Part shown: positions 47,944 to 58,085 of the stretch, piece after piece | Numbering within the stretch: the first letter of the stretch is position 1 | How the letters are laid out: the number at the start of each line of letters is the position of its first letter | Program-made: the position numbers and the translations under genes | Origin: Helicobacter pylori NQ4053 | GTDB taxonomy: Bacteria > Campylobacterota > Campylobacteria > Campylobacterales > Helicobacteraceae | Assembly: GCF_000274605.1 (NCBI RefSeq) | Contig: NZ_AKNV01000004.1 | Location: 186,001-250,000 of the forward strand | Direction of reading: 5' to 3' | Length of the DNA: 64,000 nucleotides | The notes under the pieces: model-generated | Told to the model about the DNA's origin: nothing | Seen by the model: the letters and a program-made list of their open reading frames with translations, nothing else | The model's database searches: none

Positions 47944-49643
47944 CTATGAAGACTTGGGCAATAACACTTCTTTTAATGTTTTAATGATAGCTTCTTCTCT
48001 TTTTTCACGAAATTCTTTTATATTTTCCCATTCTAATTTTAGAGTAGGGTCAATATAATTTCTTTTTTATACTCTTCTATGGCTTGCTCATCTTTATATT
48101 TTTCTTTGAGCCAACTTTCGGGGTCTTTATTCTTTTTAACCTTGTTCTCTGTACCTTCTAAAAGCTGGAGATTGAATAAATAATTCCCCCACTTATAGAA
48201 ATCTTTATTTAATTTTTTATTTTCCTTTTTAAACTTGGACTTTGGATAAATATGGTCTATATGAAAAGTGGTGGTTTTATACTTCAGGTGTGGGTATAAG
48301 ATTTGCAAGATAGGAAAGACTTGAGAATTGCCGTATTGAGAATACAACACCATCTCTTCTATCATATCGTTAGTGATTTTTAAAGGCCATGTTTGGTGTT
48401 TGGCTAAATTGTGGTTGAATGATTCAAAGGTTTTCACATCCTTCATGCTATTGGCTATGTTGTTTAATTTTGTATCCGTTGAAGGAGTAAAATAACTCGT
48501 GATTTGAGCGTTACGGACAAATTTTCGGGCTTGTTTTTTATCGTTCTCATTCATTTTTGGATTTAAAAAATAAAAATAGGCTAAACTGGATAAAATATAA
48601 GCCGAACCCAGATAGTTGGCATAACCAAAAGTTTCTAATAGTTCTGCAGCATTATAAATGCTATATGTGATTTTTTCCCAATTTTCTTCAATCTCTTTGA
48701 TATTTTTTTATTAAAATTTTTAATTCAAAAGTAGTGTCTTTACCAATGAGAAGCAAGCAAGTTTTTAACACCTGGTCTTTCCCCACATTTGGAAAACCTT
48801 TATCTTTTAAAGTATCTACTAGCTCATTCATTTTTTCTCTAATATCGCTTGAAAAACTTGCTGTCAAAATAGACATCAATAAATCAGAATAGCTTAACTT
48901 GACCCCGCCGCTATTGACACGGATAAAGATATTTAAAACTTTATTAAGATTTTTTTCTGTTTCTTCAAAAAATGAAATGAGTTGTTTGTCGTGAAAAGCT
49001 TTGTTTAGTGTTTCTAATAATTTCAATCTATCACCTTTTAAATCATGTTCTTGTGCATAATCCCAAACACTTTCCAACTCTAAAATATCCCCCACCTTAA
49101 ATCAAAAATGTTTTTTATCGTTTTCAGGCTTTTGAGCATGAAATTCAAACTCGTAATTGTCTTCTGGGTTGTCCATGTTTGGCTGGTGTTTCAAGTTCAA
49201 ATACAAACGCTTCTCTTCATAAGCGTTATCGTTTCTACCCCACTTTTTCCTAAGCGTTCTAGTGCCTTTAAGCCCGATATAAAGAGAGGTCAAGCGTTGT
49301 TGGCCATCTAGGACGATATACAAATCATCACGCTTGATTTGTTCAATACGGATTTTTTCATTGTGAGACTTTCGCTCATCGTAGTTTGTAATGAATTGAT
49401 AGAGTTAGAAATTGAGTTTATTCTCATCTTGTTCGCCGCTCTTGGCTATATCCTCCTTTTGTAATTTCCAAAATAAAAAAGAGCCAATAGGATAGCCCCT
49501 AAGAATGGAATCAAAAAGTTGCTCTATCTTTTTTCATCGGCTTTTTTGAGCCACACGTATTCACGCTGAATGTCAGGCAAAAAATAACGAACATTCAATT
49601 CATCTACCACTTCTTTAATGCTCTTATCTAAAAACATACTCAT
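47944..49643 (-). pseudogene. GmrSD-like DUF262-DUF1524 protein, heavily decayed
   Basis: An ancestral gene of about 566 codons can be read from the ATG at 49643 (AAGGAG upstream) to the TAG at 47944. The N-terminal DUF262 part has PDIQREYVWLKK and VLDGQQRLTSLYIG; the C-terminal DUF1524 part has the HNH-like FHIDHIYPKSKF. Such fused proteins are related to the GmrSD type IV enzymes that cut modified DNA. Lesions: -1 in A6 (49529-49534), TAA at 49405-49407 (CAA expected), TGA at 49102-49104 (TGG expected), -1 in A7 (48703-48709), -1 in A6 (48065-48070). With five lesions it is not functional unless reading is corrected. Confidence 0.85.
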
Positions 49644-49701
49644 GAGAATCTCCTTGTTTTTATTTAGGCTGTATTATAATCAAATATTAAATTGAGCCAA
49701 C

Positions 49702-50415
49702 TTAATTTAAGATTTTTTCCACGCGCTTTTGGATCACTTCTAAAACCAAGCAAAAAAGCCAGTAAATCAAAGCGGCTTCCAAATAAATAGGCAGAAAGTC
49801 ATAGCTGGCGTTCGCTTTTTGCTGTGCGATTCTAAAAACCTCTGCGATAGTTACCACAGAAGCTAAAGAAGTTTCTTTAAAAAGGCTGATGAAAGTGTTA
49901 CTCAGGCTTGGCGTGGCGACTTTGAGCGCTTGAAAAAAGATGACATGCCAAAAGGTTTGCAAGTAATTCAAACCCAAACTCAAGCTTGAATTCCATTGAT
50001 CTTTAGGGACAGAAAGAAAGCTCGCCCTTAAAGTCTCTGAAGCGTATGCCCCCACATTAAAAGAAAACGCAATAATGCCTGCCGGGATTGGATCCATATA
50101 AACCCCAAGGGCGGGCAAACCATAAAACACCACCACGATTTGGACCAATAAAGGCGTGCCTCTAATGAGCGAGACATAGAAATTCACGCCCGCTAATAAA
50201 GCCTTATGAATGAAACGTTTAGGGGGCGCGATTTTAATGAGAGCCACCACAATAGCAATCAATAAGCCTAAAATAAAAGAAATGATCGCTAAAGGCAAAG
50301 AAATGCAAAAAGCGGCTTTTAGCATGGGGTAGAAAGCCTCTAATAGTAATTCCAAACGCTCCTTGTTCAAATCTAAAGATTCAAAAAACAAAGACAGATT
50401 ATGGTTGGCTGACAT
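49702..50415 (-). CDS. yckJ: Amino-acid ABC transporter permease (YckJ-like)
   Basis: The permease has about five transmembrane segments and the EAA-like loop of polar amino-acid importers (GLNYLQTFWHVIFFQALKVATPSLSNTFISLFKETSLASVVTIAE). It would move a small amino acid through the inner membrane with the upstream binding protein. The ATG at 50415 (MSANHNLSL) lies inside the end of the binding-protein gene, so the two are coupled. No ATPase gene is adjacent. Confidence 0.85.
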   Translation of the reverse strand: MSANHNLSLFFESLDLNKERLELLLEAFYPMLKAAFCISLPLAIISFILGLLIAIVVALIKIAPPKRFIHKALLAGVNFYVSLIRGTPLLVQIVVVFYGLPALGVYMDPIPAGIIAFSFNVGAYASETLRASFLSVPKDQWNSSLSLGLNYLQTFWHVIFFQALKVATPSLSNTFISLFKETSLASVVTIAEVFRIAQQKANASYDFLPIYLEAALIYWLFCLVLEVIQKRVEKILN

Positions 50416-51169
50416 CTTTTCCAAAAAATTGTTCGCCTAAGCGTTTTAAAACCCCTTTATTGATCAATCTTTGCATCGCCTGGTTGATAAGCTCTAAGGC
50501 TTTTTCTTGGTGCTTGTTAATAACAAAGGAAGCGCTCCCATCTTTTTCTTGGGACTCCCATGCGATTTTAAAGGGGTTGTTTTTATGAGTGTTTAGGTAG
50601 TTTAAGATTGCTAAAGAACTATTTAAGGTCAAATCGGCTCGTTTTTGCGCCACCAACAACAAAGCTTACGCCATAGAATCCACCGAAACGATTTGAGCGT
50701 CGTATTTAAAAGCGATTTCCCCATAAGTGGAGCTTAAAGTGTTAGCCGCTCTCAAACCCTTGATGTCTTTAATGTCTTTAATGCGGTTTTCATCTTTTCT
50801 AACGAGCATGATCGTGCCTGAATAGCTATAAGGCAAGCTTTTATCAAAAGCCGCTTGGCGTTTTTTAGTCGTCAAACTCACTTGATTAGCGACCATATCA
50901 AAACGCCCCGATTTCAAACCTGTCAGCATAATATCCCATGAAGTTTCATGGAATTTGATTTTCACGCCAAGCTCTTTAGCCAACTCCCTAGCCACTTCCA
51001 CATCATAGCCGGTGAGCTTGCCTTCTTTATTATGGTAAGTGAAAGGGGGGTAAATGCCTTCTGTGCCAACGCTGATCGTTTCTTTATTGATAAGTTTTTC
51101 ATACAGGCTAGAAGCGTTCAAAAAACCCCCAAAAAAGCTTATTACTAATAAAAATAAAACTTTTTTCAT
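50399..51169 (-). pseudogene. yckK: Amino-acid ABC transporter substrate-binding protein, nonsense codon
   Basis: The periplasmic binding protein of family 3 starts with a signal peptide (MKKVLFLLVISFFGGFLNAS) and has VGTEGIYPPFTYHNKEGKLTGYDVEVARELAKEL. At 50666-50668 an in-frame TAA replaces what must have been CAA: the reading VDSMA-stop-ALLLVAQKRADL continues in the same frame to the end at 50399. The truncated product lacks the last third, including part of lobe 1. Its permease follows. This is a base substitution, not a homopolymer error. Confidence 0.9.
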
Positions 51170-51236
51170 TTTATATTTTAATCCTAAATTTTTTCAAGCA
51201 TTCTAACACAAAATAAAAATTTTGCATGGTTTGATT

Positions 51237-52370
51237 TTAAATATAGACACGCTCCAAGCGTTTGGACAAAGTGCTGATGGTTTCATAAGCAATGGTGTTT
51301 AAAAGCGTGGCGATTTCGCTTGCGTCATTAGCATTAGCGCTTTTATCCCCAAACAAGATGACCTCATCGCCCTCTTTGGCTTGAATATTATTGAGTTTGA
51401 CAAAGCACTGATCCATGCACACCTTGCCAATCAGGGGGGCTAGTTGGTTATTGATCGCTACTTGAATGCGATTGCCTAAAGTGCGCATTAACCCGTCCGC
51501 ATACCCTAGTGCTAAAACGCCCACTAAAGTCTCTTCATTGGTATAAAAATGCTCGCCATAGCCAATAAATTCGCCTTTTTTAACGCTTCTGATTTGAACG
51601 ATTTGCGCTTTCAGGCTGATAACATTTTTCAAGATGGTTGGGCATGATTCTTTCATTTCATTAGAGGGGTAAAAACCATAGAGCATGATCCCTGGGCGAT
51701 AGAGGTTTAACAAACGATTTTCATTCCCATTACACAAAGAAAGGATGCCGGCGGAATTATAAGCATGGCGGTATTGGAACTCTATTTTTTGATCCAAAAG
51801 CTGCTCTAAAAAAGCGTTAAAGGCTTTCATTTGGTTTTTAGCATGGGTTTTAATCTTAGCATCAGCGTTGCTTAAATGCGTGAATATCCCCTCTATTTCC
51901 AAACCTTTTAAAGCGCGGATTTTTTTAATGGTTTCTATGCTTTTAAAATTAGGCTCTAAGCCCAAGCGGTGCATGCCAGTATCAATTTTGAGATGCACTT
52001 TTAAGCGTTTTTGAGATTTTAAAGCCATTTGGGAAAAAACTTCCGCTTGTTCAAGGCTAAAAACCATAGCGCTCAAATCGTTATCAATCAGCATGGAAGC
52101 GTTAGAATTAGGGCTATAGCCTAAGATCAAAATGGGGGTTTTAGGGAAATGAGAGCGCAACTCTAAAGCTTCATCTAAGGCCGCTACCCCTAAATAATTA
52201 GCCCCTTCTTGTAAGAAAATTTCGCTCGCTTTTATTGCCCCTGCCCCATAAGCGTTCGCCTTAACAACCGCCATGATGTGGGCGTCTTTAGGGACAATGC
52301 TTTTGACTGCATTAAAATTATGCCTTAAAGAAGCGGTATTCACTTCTACAAAACTCGCCCTTTTTAACAT
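51237..52370 (-). CDS. alr: Alanine racemase
   Basis: The 377-residue PLP enzyme interconverts L- and D-alanine for peptidoglycan. The PLP lysine is K37 in [12 protein letters not shown], and the second-base region [24 protein letters not shown] is present. It is the fourth gene of a likely operon with ridA, dadA and dagA. A six-base gap separates it from dagA. The ATG follows the last codons of dagA closely, and no separate promoter is obvious. Confidence 0.95.
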   Translation of the reverse strand: MLKRASFVEVNTASLRHNFNAVKSIVPKDAHIMAVVKANAYGAGAIKASEIFLQEGANYLGVAALDEALELRSHFPKTPILILGYSPNSNASMLIDNDLSAMVFSLEQAEVFSQMALKSQKRLKVHLKIDTGMHRLGLEPNFKSIETIKKIRALKGLEIEGIFTHLSNADAKIKTHAKNQMKAFNAFLEQLLDQKIEFQYRHAYNSAGILSLCNGNENRLLNLYRPGIMLYGFYPSNEMKESCPTILKNVISLKAQIVQIRSVKKGEFIGYGEHFYTNEETLVGVLALGYADGLMRTLGNRIQVAINNQLAPLIGKVCMDQCFVKLNNIQAKEGDEVILFGDKSANANDASEIATLLNTIAYETISTLSKRLERVYI

Positions 52371-52376
52371 GCCATC

Positions 52377-53729
52377 TTACTTGTTAGAATGCTTGCTAAA
52401 ATACCAACGAGTTTCAGAATAAACCACTTTATGCAATAAAATCAAAGCGATTAAATTAGGGATAGCCATAAGCCCGTTAGAAAGATCCGCTAAATTCCAC
52501 ACAAAATCAATTTTAGCCATAGCCCCCACCATCACGCTCGCTAAAAAGATCAAGCGGTAATATTTCACTTTTTTTTCACCAAAGGCGTATTCAGTGCATT
52601 TTTCCCCATAATAAGCCCAACCAATAATCGTAGAGTAGGCAAAAAAGATCATGGTTGTAAAAATCACCACCGCCCCTAACGAGCCTAGAAAATACTCCGT
52701 GCTTTTTAGAGTGAGCAAATTAGCGCTTAATTTTTCCCCATTAGGGAGCAAGGTGTTGTATTCTGGAGCCATTAAAATCACGCTCGCTGTTGCCGAACAC
52801 ACTATTAAAGTTACAATAAAGGTTTGGAGCATGGACACTAAGGCTTGACGCACCGGGTGGCGCGTTTGAGCGCTCGCGGCAATAATGGCTGAGCTCCCTA
52901 ACCCCGCTTCATTAGAATACAACCCCCTAGCCACGCCCGTTTTTATCATCGTTGCTACCAACGCGCCGCTCGCTCCGCCCACAACGGGTTTAGGGTTAAA
53001 GGCTTCTTCAAAAATGAGTTTGATCGCTTGAAGGGTTAAATCAAAATGGCTAACAATAATATAAATGATAGCGATCAAATATAAAAGCACCATAATAGGA
53101 GCTAAGTAGGAAGTGAATTTACCAATGGATTTAATCCCCCCTATGACAATAACAGCGGTTAAAAGAGTGAGCAATAAGCCTGAAACCCAAGTAGGCAGGT
53201 TCGCTTGTTCGCTCAAAATGGAAGAAACCGCATTGGATTGCGTCATGTTACCGGTACCAATGCTCGCAATAATCGTAAAAATCGCAAACGCCATGGCGAG
53301 TTTGGGCATGTTAAGGCCGTTTTTGATGTAATACATGGGCCCTCCGTTGTATCCAAACGCCCCTTTTTCCCTGTATTTCACCGCTAAAATCCCCTCAGAA
53401 TATTTAGTCGCCATGCCAACAAGCCCAGTAACCCACATCCAAAACACGGCTCCTGGCCCTGCGATGCTGATAGCGGTCGCTACGCCTACGATACTCCCAA
53501 TGCCTACGGTTGCTCCTAAAGAAAGCATGAGAGCGGAAAATTGCGAAATATCGCCCTTAGATTGGGACTCTTTGTCAAAAAGGATTTTGATCGCATAAAA
53601 AATCTTACTGAATTGCAAACCCCTAAGATAGAAGGTTAAAAACAAACCGGTGCCTACCAATAAAATTTGCATGGGAATCCCCCACACCAAATTAGATAAT
53701 AAACGCACCACCGAATCAATCGTTTCCAT
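52377..53729 (-). CDS. dagA: Sodium/alanine symporter (AGCS family)
   Basis: The 450-residue protein has about ten membrane segments and the AGCS markers (GATVGIGSIVGVATAISIAGPGAVFWMW, EAGLGSSAIIAASAQTRHPVRQAL). It imports alanine (possibly glycine) with sodium. It precedes alr, so imported alanine can be racemised directly. The ATG is preceded by AGGAG. The frame is intact. Confidence 0.93.
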   Translation of the reverse strand: METIDSVVRLLSNLVWGIPMQILLVGTGLFLTFYLRGLQFSKIFYAIKILFDKESQSKGDISQFSALMLSLGATVGIGSIVGVATAISIAGPGAVFWMWVTGLVGMATKYSEGILAVKYREKGAFGYNGGPMYYIKNGLNMPKLAMAFAIFTIIASIGTGNMTQSNAVSSILSEQANLPTWVSGLLLTLLTAVIVIGGIKSIGKFTSYLAPIMVLLYLIAIIYIIVSHFDLTLQAIKLIFEEAFNPKPVVGGASGALVATMIKTGVARGLYSNEAGLGSSAIIAASAQTRHPVRQALVSMLQTFIVTLIVCSATASVILMAPEYNTLLPNGEKLSANLLTLKSTEYFLGSLGAVVIFTTMIFFAYSTIIGWAYYGEKCTEYAFGEKKVKYYRLIFLASVMVGAMAKIDFVWNLADLSNGLMAIPNLIALILLHKVVYSETRWYFSKHSNK

Positions 53730-53769
53730 AAAAACTCCTCAATAAACTAGGGTTTAAAAAAGAAATTCC

Positions 53770-55002
53770 TTAGTCCCTAAAAAATGCAGAAAAAAGCATA
53801 ATATCGGCATTTTTTTCATTCGCTCCGTCTTGGCTCAAATTGGCGATGATTTTACCAATGGCCGGGCCAAAAGTGATGCCAAGCCACCCCAGCCCTGTCG
53901 CATGGATTAAGTTTTTATAGCGTTTGTCATAGCCCAAATAAGGAATATCATTAGGGGTTAAGGGCCTAAAACCGCACCACTCTATGGCGTCTTTCATTTC
54001 AAAAGGCTGCGTGAAAGCGGCTAAATTCTTTTTCATGTTAGCGATTTGCTCTTTATCAATGAGGGCGTTGTTGGTGTTTAATTCTAGTTTAGAAGTGATC
54101 CTTACAGTGTCTCTTCGTGGGGTCATTGCCATGAAAATATCCGCAAATAAAGAAGAAGTCTTGGGCTTTAATTCTTCAGGCATTTTAAAAGTGATGCTAT
54201 AGCCTTTAGCCCCCATCATTAAAAAATCGTTCTTGGTTTTTTTAATGAGAGTGGGGTTAGCCCCAGTGGCTAGAATGATTGTTTCTGCTTGGATTTTTTC
54301 CTTATGCGTGATAACGCCATCAATAAGGTTGTTTTTAAACTCAAAATCAATGACTTCTTCGTTATAGAGGAACTCCACGCCAACATTTTGTAGATATTCT
54401 TGTAAAGAGCGCACCACTTCGCCCGGATCCACATGCGCGTTTTCGGTCAAAAGCACGCTCCCACAGATATTGTCATTAGCAACAGGCATGTATTCTTTGG
54501 TTTCTTTCACATTCAAAATCTTATAAGCGCCGCTGTTATCGCAAGTTTTAAGCTTTTTTTCAAAACTTTCTTCTAAAGTGTAGATCATTAAAAGCCCGTC
54601 TTCTTTATACCAAAAGTCCATGCCGTCTTTTAACATTTGATGATACATATCAATACTCAGCCACCCGTAGCGTTCAAACAACGCCATGGTGCGGTGCGTG
54701 GATTTGGCGTTCGCGCTTGTCATAAACTTTAAAATCCATTGATAGAGCTTTAAATTAAGCCCAAAGTGGAATTTTAAAGGGGCTTGGTTTTTGAGCATGA
54801 GCTTTAGGGTGTCTAACACCACACCCGGGCATGAGAGCGGGGCTTTTTTAAACGCAGAAATAAGCCCAGCATTCCCAAAAGAAGTGCCATTCGTGCCATC
54901 GCTTTTTTCAATCACGCAAACCTTATGCCCTAACTTGTGCATAGAATACGCACAAGAAAGCCCTACAATCCCACCGCCGATTACCACGACTTCTTTTTTC
55001 AT
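53770..55002 (-). CDS. dadA: D-amino acid dehydrogenase small subunit
   Basis: The 410-residue flavoprotein has the FAD-binding VVIGGGIVGLSCAYSMHKLGHKVCVIEK at residues 5-32 and the C-terminal IHATGLGWLGITFGPAIGKIIANL of the DadA family. It oxidises D-alanine to pyruvate and ammonia, passing electrons to the quinone pool. The gene lies 40 bases upstream of dagA and 22 bases downstream of ridA. The Alr-DadA pair can turn L-alanine into pyruvate. Confidence 0.93.
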   Translation of the reverse strand: MKKEVVVIGGGIVGLSCAYSMHKLGHKVCVIEKSDGTNGTSFGNAGLISAFKKAPLSCPGVVLDTLKLMLKNQAPLKFHFGLNLKLYQWILKFMTSANAKSTHRTMALFERYGWLSIDMYHQMLKDGMDFWYKEDGLLMIYTLEESFEKKLKTCDNSGAYKILNVKETKEYMPVANDNICGSVLLTENAHVDPGEVVRSLQEYLQNVGVEFLYNEEVIDFEFKNNLIDGVITHKEKIQAETIILATGANPTLIKKTKNDFLMMGAKGYSITFKMPEELKPKTSSLFADIFMAMTPRRDTVRITSKLELNTNNALIDKEQIANMKKNLAAFTQPFEMKDAIEWCGFRPLTPNDIPYLGYDKRYKNLIHATGLGWLGITFGPAIGKIIANLSQDGANEKNADIMLFSAFFRD

Positions 55003-55024
55003 GCTGATAGTCCCTTTAATAAGA

Positions 55025-55402
55025 TCACTTAATGGCTATCGCTTCAATTTCTACTAAAGCGTCTTTAGGCAGTTTGGCCACTTGAAAGGTCGCTCTGGCC
55101 GGATAAGGCTCTGTAAAATAACTCCCATAGATTCCATTCACCACCGCAAAATCGTCTAAACTTTTCAATAAAATAGTCGTTTTAACCACGCTATCCATCC
55201 CTAACCCTGCTTCTTTTAAAATCGCTTTGATATTTTCCATGGATTGCGTGGTTTGAGAATGAATATCCGTGCCTTTAAATTCGCCGGTGCTTACATCAAT
55301 GCCTAATTGCCCAGAGACAAAAACAAGATCGTTAGTAGCGATAGCTTGAGAGTAAGGGCCTATAGCCTTTGGGGCTAGCGTTGAATGGATGACTTCTTTC
55401 AT
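55025..55402 (-). CDS. ridA: Enamine/imine deaminase RidA
   Basis: The 125-residue protein has the YjgF/RidA signature IGPYSQAI and [25 protein letters not shown]. RidA hydrolyses reactive enamines and imines released by PLP and flavin amino-acid enzymes. TAGGAG lies seven bases before the ATG. It is the first gene of the alanine operon, so its role next to dadA is to clear the imine product of D-alanine oxidation. Confidence 0.95.
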   Translation of the reverse strand: MKEVIHSTLAPKAIGPYSQAIATNDLVFVSGQLGIDVSTGEFKGTDIHSQTTQSMENIKAILKEAGLGMDSVVKTTILLKSLDDFAVVNGIYGSYFTEPYPARATFQVAKLPKDALVEIEAIAIK

Positions 55403-55471
55403 GATTGAAACTCCTATGATTATGTGTTATGTCAGCTATTATTATGCAATCAAATTAAAAAGAAGTAAAAA

Positions 55472-55633
55472 ATGAGTGCAAAACGCCATGAATTTTCATC
55501 TTATTATAAGGTATTGTATATTTTTTACCCATATTTAGAAACTCTTGAACGGGTTTTGTTTGAATGGAAACTCAAAACATTCATTGTTCATTTTTTAAAT
55601 AAAAGGGATTTTGGCTGTTTTGATTGGTTTTAA
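55472..55633 (+). CDS. Possible small protein, 53 residues
   Basis: In the 315-base gap between ridA and the tRNA cluster one plus-strand frame starts MSAKRHEFSSYYKVLYIFYP and ends NKRDFGCFDWF. The ribosome binding site is weak (AGAAG, six or so bases upstream). It corresponds in position to a small hypothetical gene annotated in other H. pylori genomes. Composition is aromatic and AT-driven, so it may be spurious. Confidence 0.3.
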   Translation: MSAKRHEFSSYYKVLYIFYPYLETLERVLFEWKLKTFIVHFLNKRDFGCFDWF

Positions 55634-55661
55634 AATCAGTTTTGAAATTTTTCATAAGCCC

Positions 55662-55691
55662 TTGACTTTTATTATTGAGTTTAGATACAAT
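55662..55691 (+). promoter_or_regulatory. Promoter of the tRNA cluster
   Basis: TTGACT (55662-55667) and TACAAT (55686-55691) are separated by 18 bases and lie 26 bases before tRNA-Gly. A clear -35 is unusual for this species and fits a strong stable-RNA promoter. Confidence 0.75.
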
Positions 55692-55717
55692 GACAATCGT
55701 CTTTTTGAATAAAGAGT

Positions 55718-55792
55718 GCGGGAATAGCTCAGTGGTAGAGCACGACCTTGCCAAGGTCGGGGCCGCGGGTTCGATCCCCGTTTCCCGCTCCA
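55718..55792 (+). tRNA. tRNA-Gly (GCC)
   Basis: A full cloverleaf starts GCGGGAA and ends TTCCCGC-TCCA. The anticodon loop is TTGCCAA within stem CGACC/GGTCG, giving anticodon GCC. CCA is encoded. It is the first of four tRNA genes in a row. Confidence 0.97.
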
Positions 55793-55833
55793 TATTTTGA
55801 TTTAACTTCTAGAGCATGGTTTCTATTTAGTTT

Positions 55834-55920
55834 GCCCAGGTGGTGGAATTGGTAGACACAAGGGACTTAAAATCCCTCGGTAGCAATACCGTGCCGGTTC
55901 AAGTCCGGCTTTGGGCACCA
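55834..55920 (+). tRNA. tRNA-Leu (TAA)
   Basis: The 87-base class II tRNA starts GCCCAGG and ends TTGGGCACCA (CCA encoded), with a long variable arm. The anticodon loop is CTTAAAA between AGGGA and TCCCT, giving TAA. Confidence 0.96.
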
Positions 55921-55973
55921 TTTTTGAGTGCGATTTGATTTTATTTTTTGAATACGCTAGTGTTAAAATTTAA

Positions 55974-56048
55974 GGCGACATAGCCAAGTGGTAAGGCATG
56001 AGTCTGCAAAACTTTGATTCCCCGGTTCGAATCCGGGTGTCGCCTCCA
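55974..56048 (+). tRNA. tRNA-Cys (GCA)
   Basis: A cloverleaf starts GGCGACA and ends TGTCGCCTCCA. The anticodon loop CTGCAAA gives GCA. The outermost anticodon-stem pair is a mismatch, which is not unusual. CCA is encoded. Confidence 0.95.
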
Positions 56049-56097
56049 TTTATTGTAGTCATTTAGGGACTTTTGCAAGGGACTTTTATGAAAATAG

Positions 56098-56185
56098 CGG
56101 GAGATGGCTGAGTGGTTGAAAGCGGCGGTCTTGAAAACCGTTGAGGGTCATACCTCCGGGGGTTCGAATCCCTCTCTCCCGGCCA
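56098..56185 (+). tRNA. tRNA-Ser (TGA)
   Basis: The 88-base class II tRNA has acceptor CGGGAGA paired with TCTCCCG, then GCCA. The anticodon loop is CTTGAAA between CGGT and ACCG, giving TGA. The long variable arm is TTGAGGGTCATACCTCC. Confidence 0.96.
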
Positions 56186-56310
56186 CTTGATTAAAATCTT
56201 TTAAGCGATTTGTTTTGGCAAATTCATCTCTTCTTTTAACAAAGAATTTTGTGAATATTGATTGTCTCTTTTAATTGAAATTTAAGGATTAGTTTAAAGG
56301 ATTTTATTCG

Positions 56311-57792
56311 GTGGGATTATCAGCATCAAGCCTTATTGTTCCTCTTAGCGTTATTTTAATGGTGGTTTTTACTAAAAGAGTCGTGCTCTCGTTGTTTGTG
56401 GGCATTTTAGTGAGCGCTGTTTTAATGCATTCGTTACACCTTTCCCAACTCGTAGAATATATTTATCATAAAATCACTTCCGTTTTTTACACTTACGAGC
56501 CAGAAAAAGGGCTTCATTTCAATCTTTCCAACCTTTATGTTTTTGGGTTTTTAATCTTTTTAGGCGTCTTAAGCCAGGTGATTTTAAAATCCGGTAGCGT
56601 GCAGAACTTTGTCAAAAAAGCTAAAAAATACTCAAAAAACGCCAAAACCCCCGAATTTATCGCCTTTTTTTCAGGCATCATTATTTTTGTAGATGATTAT
56701 TTTAACGCCCTAACCGTGGGGCAAATCTCAAAGTCTTTAAACGACGCTCATAACTCCACACGAGAGCGCTTGGCTTATATTATAGACTCCACTTCAGCGC
56801 CGGTGTGCTTGCTAGTCCCCATTTCTAGCTGGGGGGCGTATATTATGGGGATCATGAATAACGACAGCTCGCCCTTATTAAAAGATAGTTTTTCGGTGCT
56901 TGTGCAAAGCTTAAGCAGTAATTATTATGCGATTTTTGCACTCATTGCAGTCTTTCTCACCATTTTATGGCAAATCAACCTCCCTAGCATGAGAAAGTAT
57001 CAAAACATAGGCGTGAAGGATTTTTATAACGAACAAGAAGAAAGTTCTTCAAAACTGGCCCCCTTGAGTTTATTACCCCTTTCTATTTTATTATTGATTG
57101 TGTCCATTTCATCATTGATTTTTTATACAGGAGTGGTCTTAAAAAACACTGATGCGAGTTTTTCGCTCTTTTATGGGGGGCTGTTTTCGCTCATTGTTAC
57201 TTATCTTTTAGCTTATAAGTTTTTAGAAAAAGGGAGCTTTTTTAAACTCGTGTTGGATGGCTTTAAGAGTGTGGGGCCAGCGATACTAGTCTTAACGCTC
57301 GCTTGGGCTATCGGGCCTGTGATTAGAGATGACGCTCAAACAGGGCTTTACTTGGCCCACATCAGCAAGGGGTTTTTAAATAATGGGGGAGGCGTGTATA
57401 TGCCTTTAATCTTTTTTTTAATCTCTGGGTTTATCGCTTTTTCTACCGGCACAAGTTGGGGAGCGTTTGCGATCATGCTGCCCATTGGAGCGGGCATGGC
57501 CAATGAAAGCGATATTATTTTGATTGTTTCAGCGATCCTCTCAGGCGCGGTTTATGGCGATCACACAAGCCCCATTTCTGACACGACTATACTATCGGCT
57601 GCAGGGGCTGGGTGTTCGGTGCAAAGCCATTTCATCACGCAACTCCCTTATGCGACTATTGCGATGCTTTGCAGCGCGGTGAGTTTGGGGGTGGCAAGTT
57701 TTATGCATTCGCGCTCGCTCGCTCTTTTAATCGGTGTGGCTTTGCTTGTGGGGGTGTTTTATCTTTTAAAAAGGTTGTATGGTGAAAACTAA
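56311..57792 (+). CDS. nhaC: NhaC-family Na+/H+ antiporter-like protein
   Basis: The 493-residue protein has about eleven membrane helices and NhaC-family motifs such as FFSGIIIFVDDYFNALTVG, STSAPVCLLVPISSWGAYIMG and GAVYGDHTSPISDTTILSAAGAG. It probably exchanges sodium or an organic substrate for protons. The start is a GTG at 56311 in ATTCGGTGGG with AGG upstream. It follows the tRNA genes by about 125 bases and stands alone. Confidence 0.88.
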   Translation: MGLSASSLIVPLSVILMVVFTKRVVLSLFVGILVSAVLMHSLHLSQLVEYIYHKITSVFYTYEPEKGLHFNLSNLYVFGFLIFLGVLSQVILKSGSVQNFVKKAKKYSKNAKTPEFIAFFSGIIIFVDDYFNALTVGQISKSLNDAHNSTRERLAYIIDSTSAPVCLLVPISSWGAYIMGIMNNDSSPLLKDSFSVLVQSLSSNYYAIFALIAVFLTILWQINLPSMRKYQNIGVKDFYNEQEESSSKLAPLSLLPLSILLLIVSISSLIFYTGVVLKNTDASFSLFYGGLFSLIVTYLLAYKFLEKGSFFKLVLDGFKSVGPAILVLTLAWAIGPVIRDDAQTGLYLAHISKGFLNNGGGVYMPLIFFLISGFIAFSTGTSWGAFAIMLPIGAGMANESDIILIVSAILSGAVYGDHTSPISDTTILSAAGAGCSVQSHFITQLPYATIAMLCSAVSLGVASFMHSRSLALLIGVALLVGVFYLLKRLYGEN

Positions 57793-58085
57793 AAACTTAA
57801 ATTGGGTATTGACCTAAAAATTTAAAAATCCCATTTTTTAAAATTAAAATAAGGTTTTAGCGATCCCTATTGGATTAAAAAAAGAGTCTTATCTCATTAT
57901 CAATCAATTTAAAAAAGTTATTCAAAAATAACTATACAATTATAAAAATCTTCACAAATCTCTAAATCGTAACGCTTTTTTAAAAAATACATTTTTTTAA
58001 TTTTTTAATCAACCATTAAGGTGTTTTAGGTTAAATTTCCTTATCTGTTAAACATACGGATAATGTTATATCTTAAGGAAAGAAA

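Noticed and set aside
55581..55793. 70-codon minus-strand frame beginning MERETGIEPAAPTLARSC
   Set aside because: It is antisense to tRNA-Gly; this is a well-known spurious frame created by tRNA sequence.
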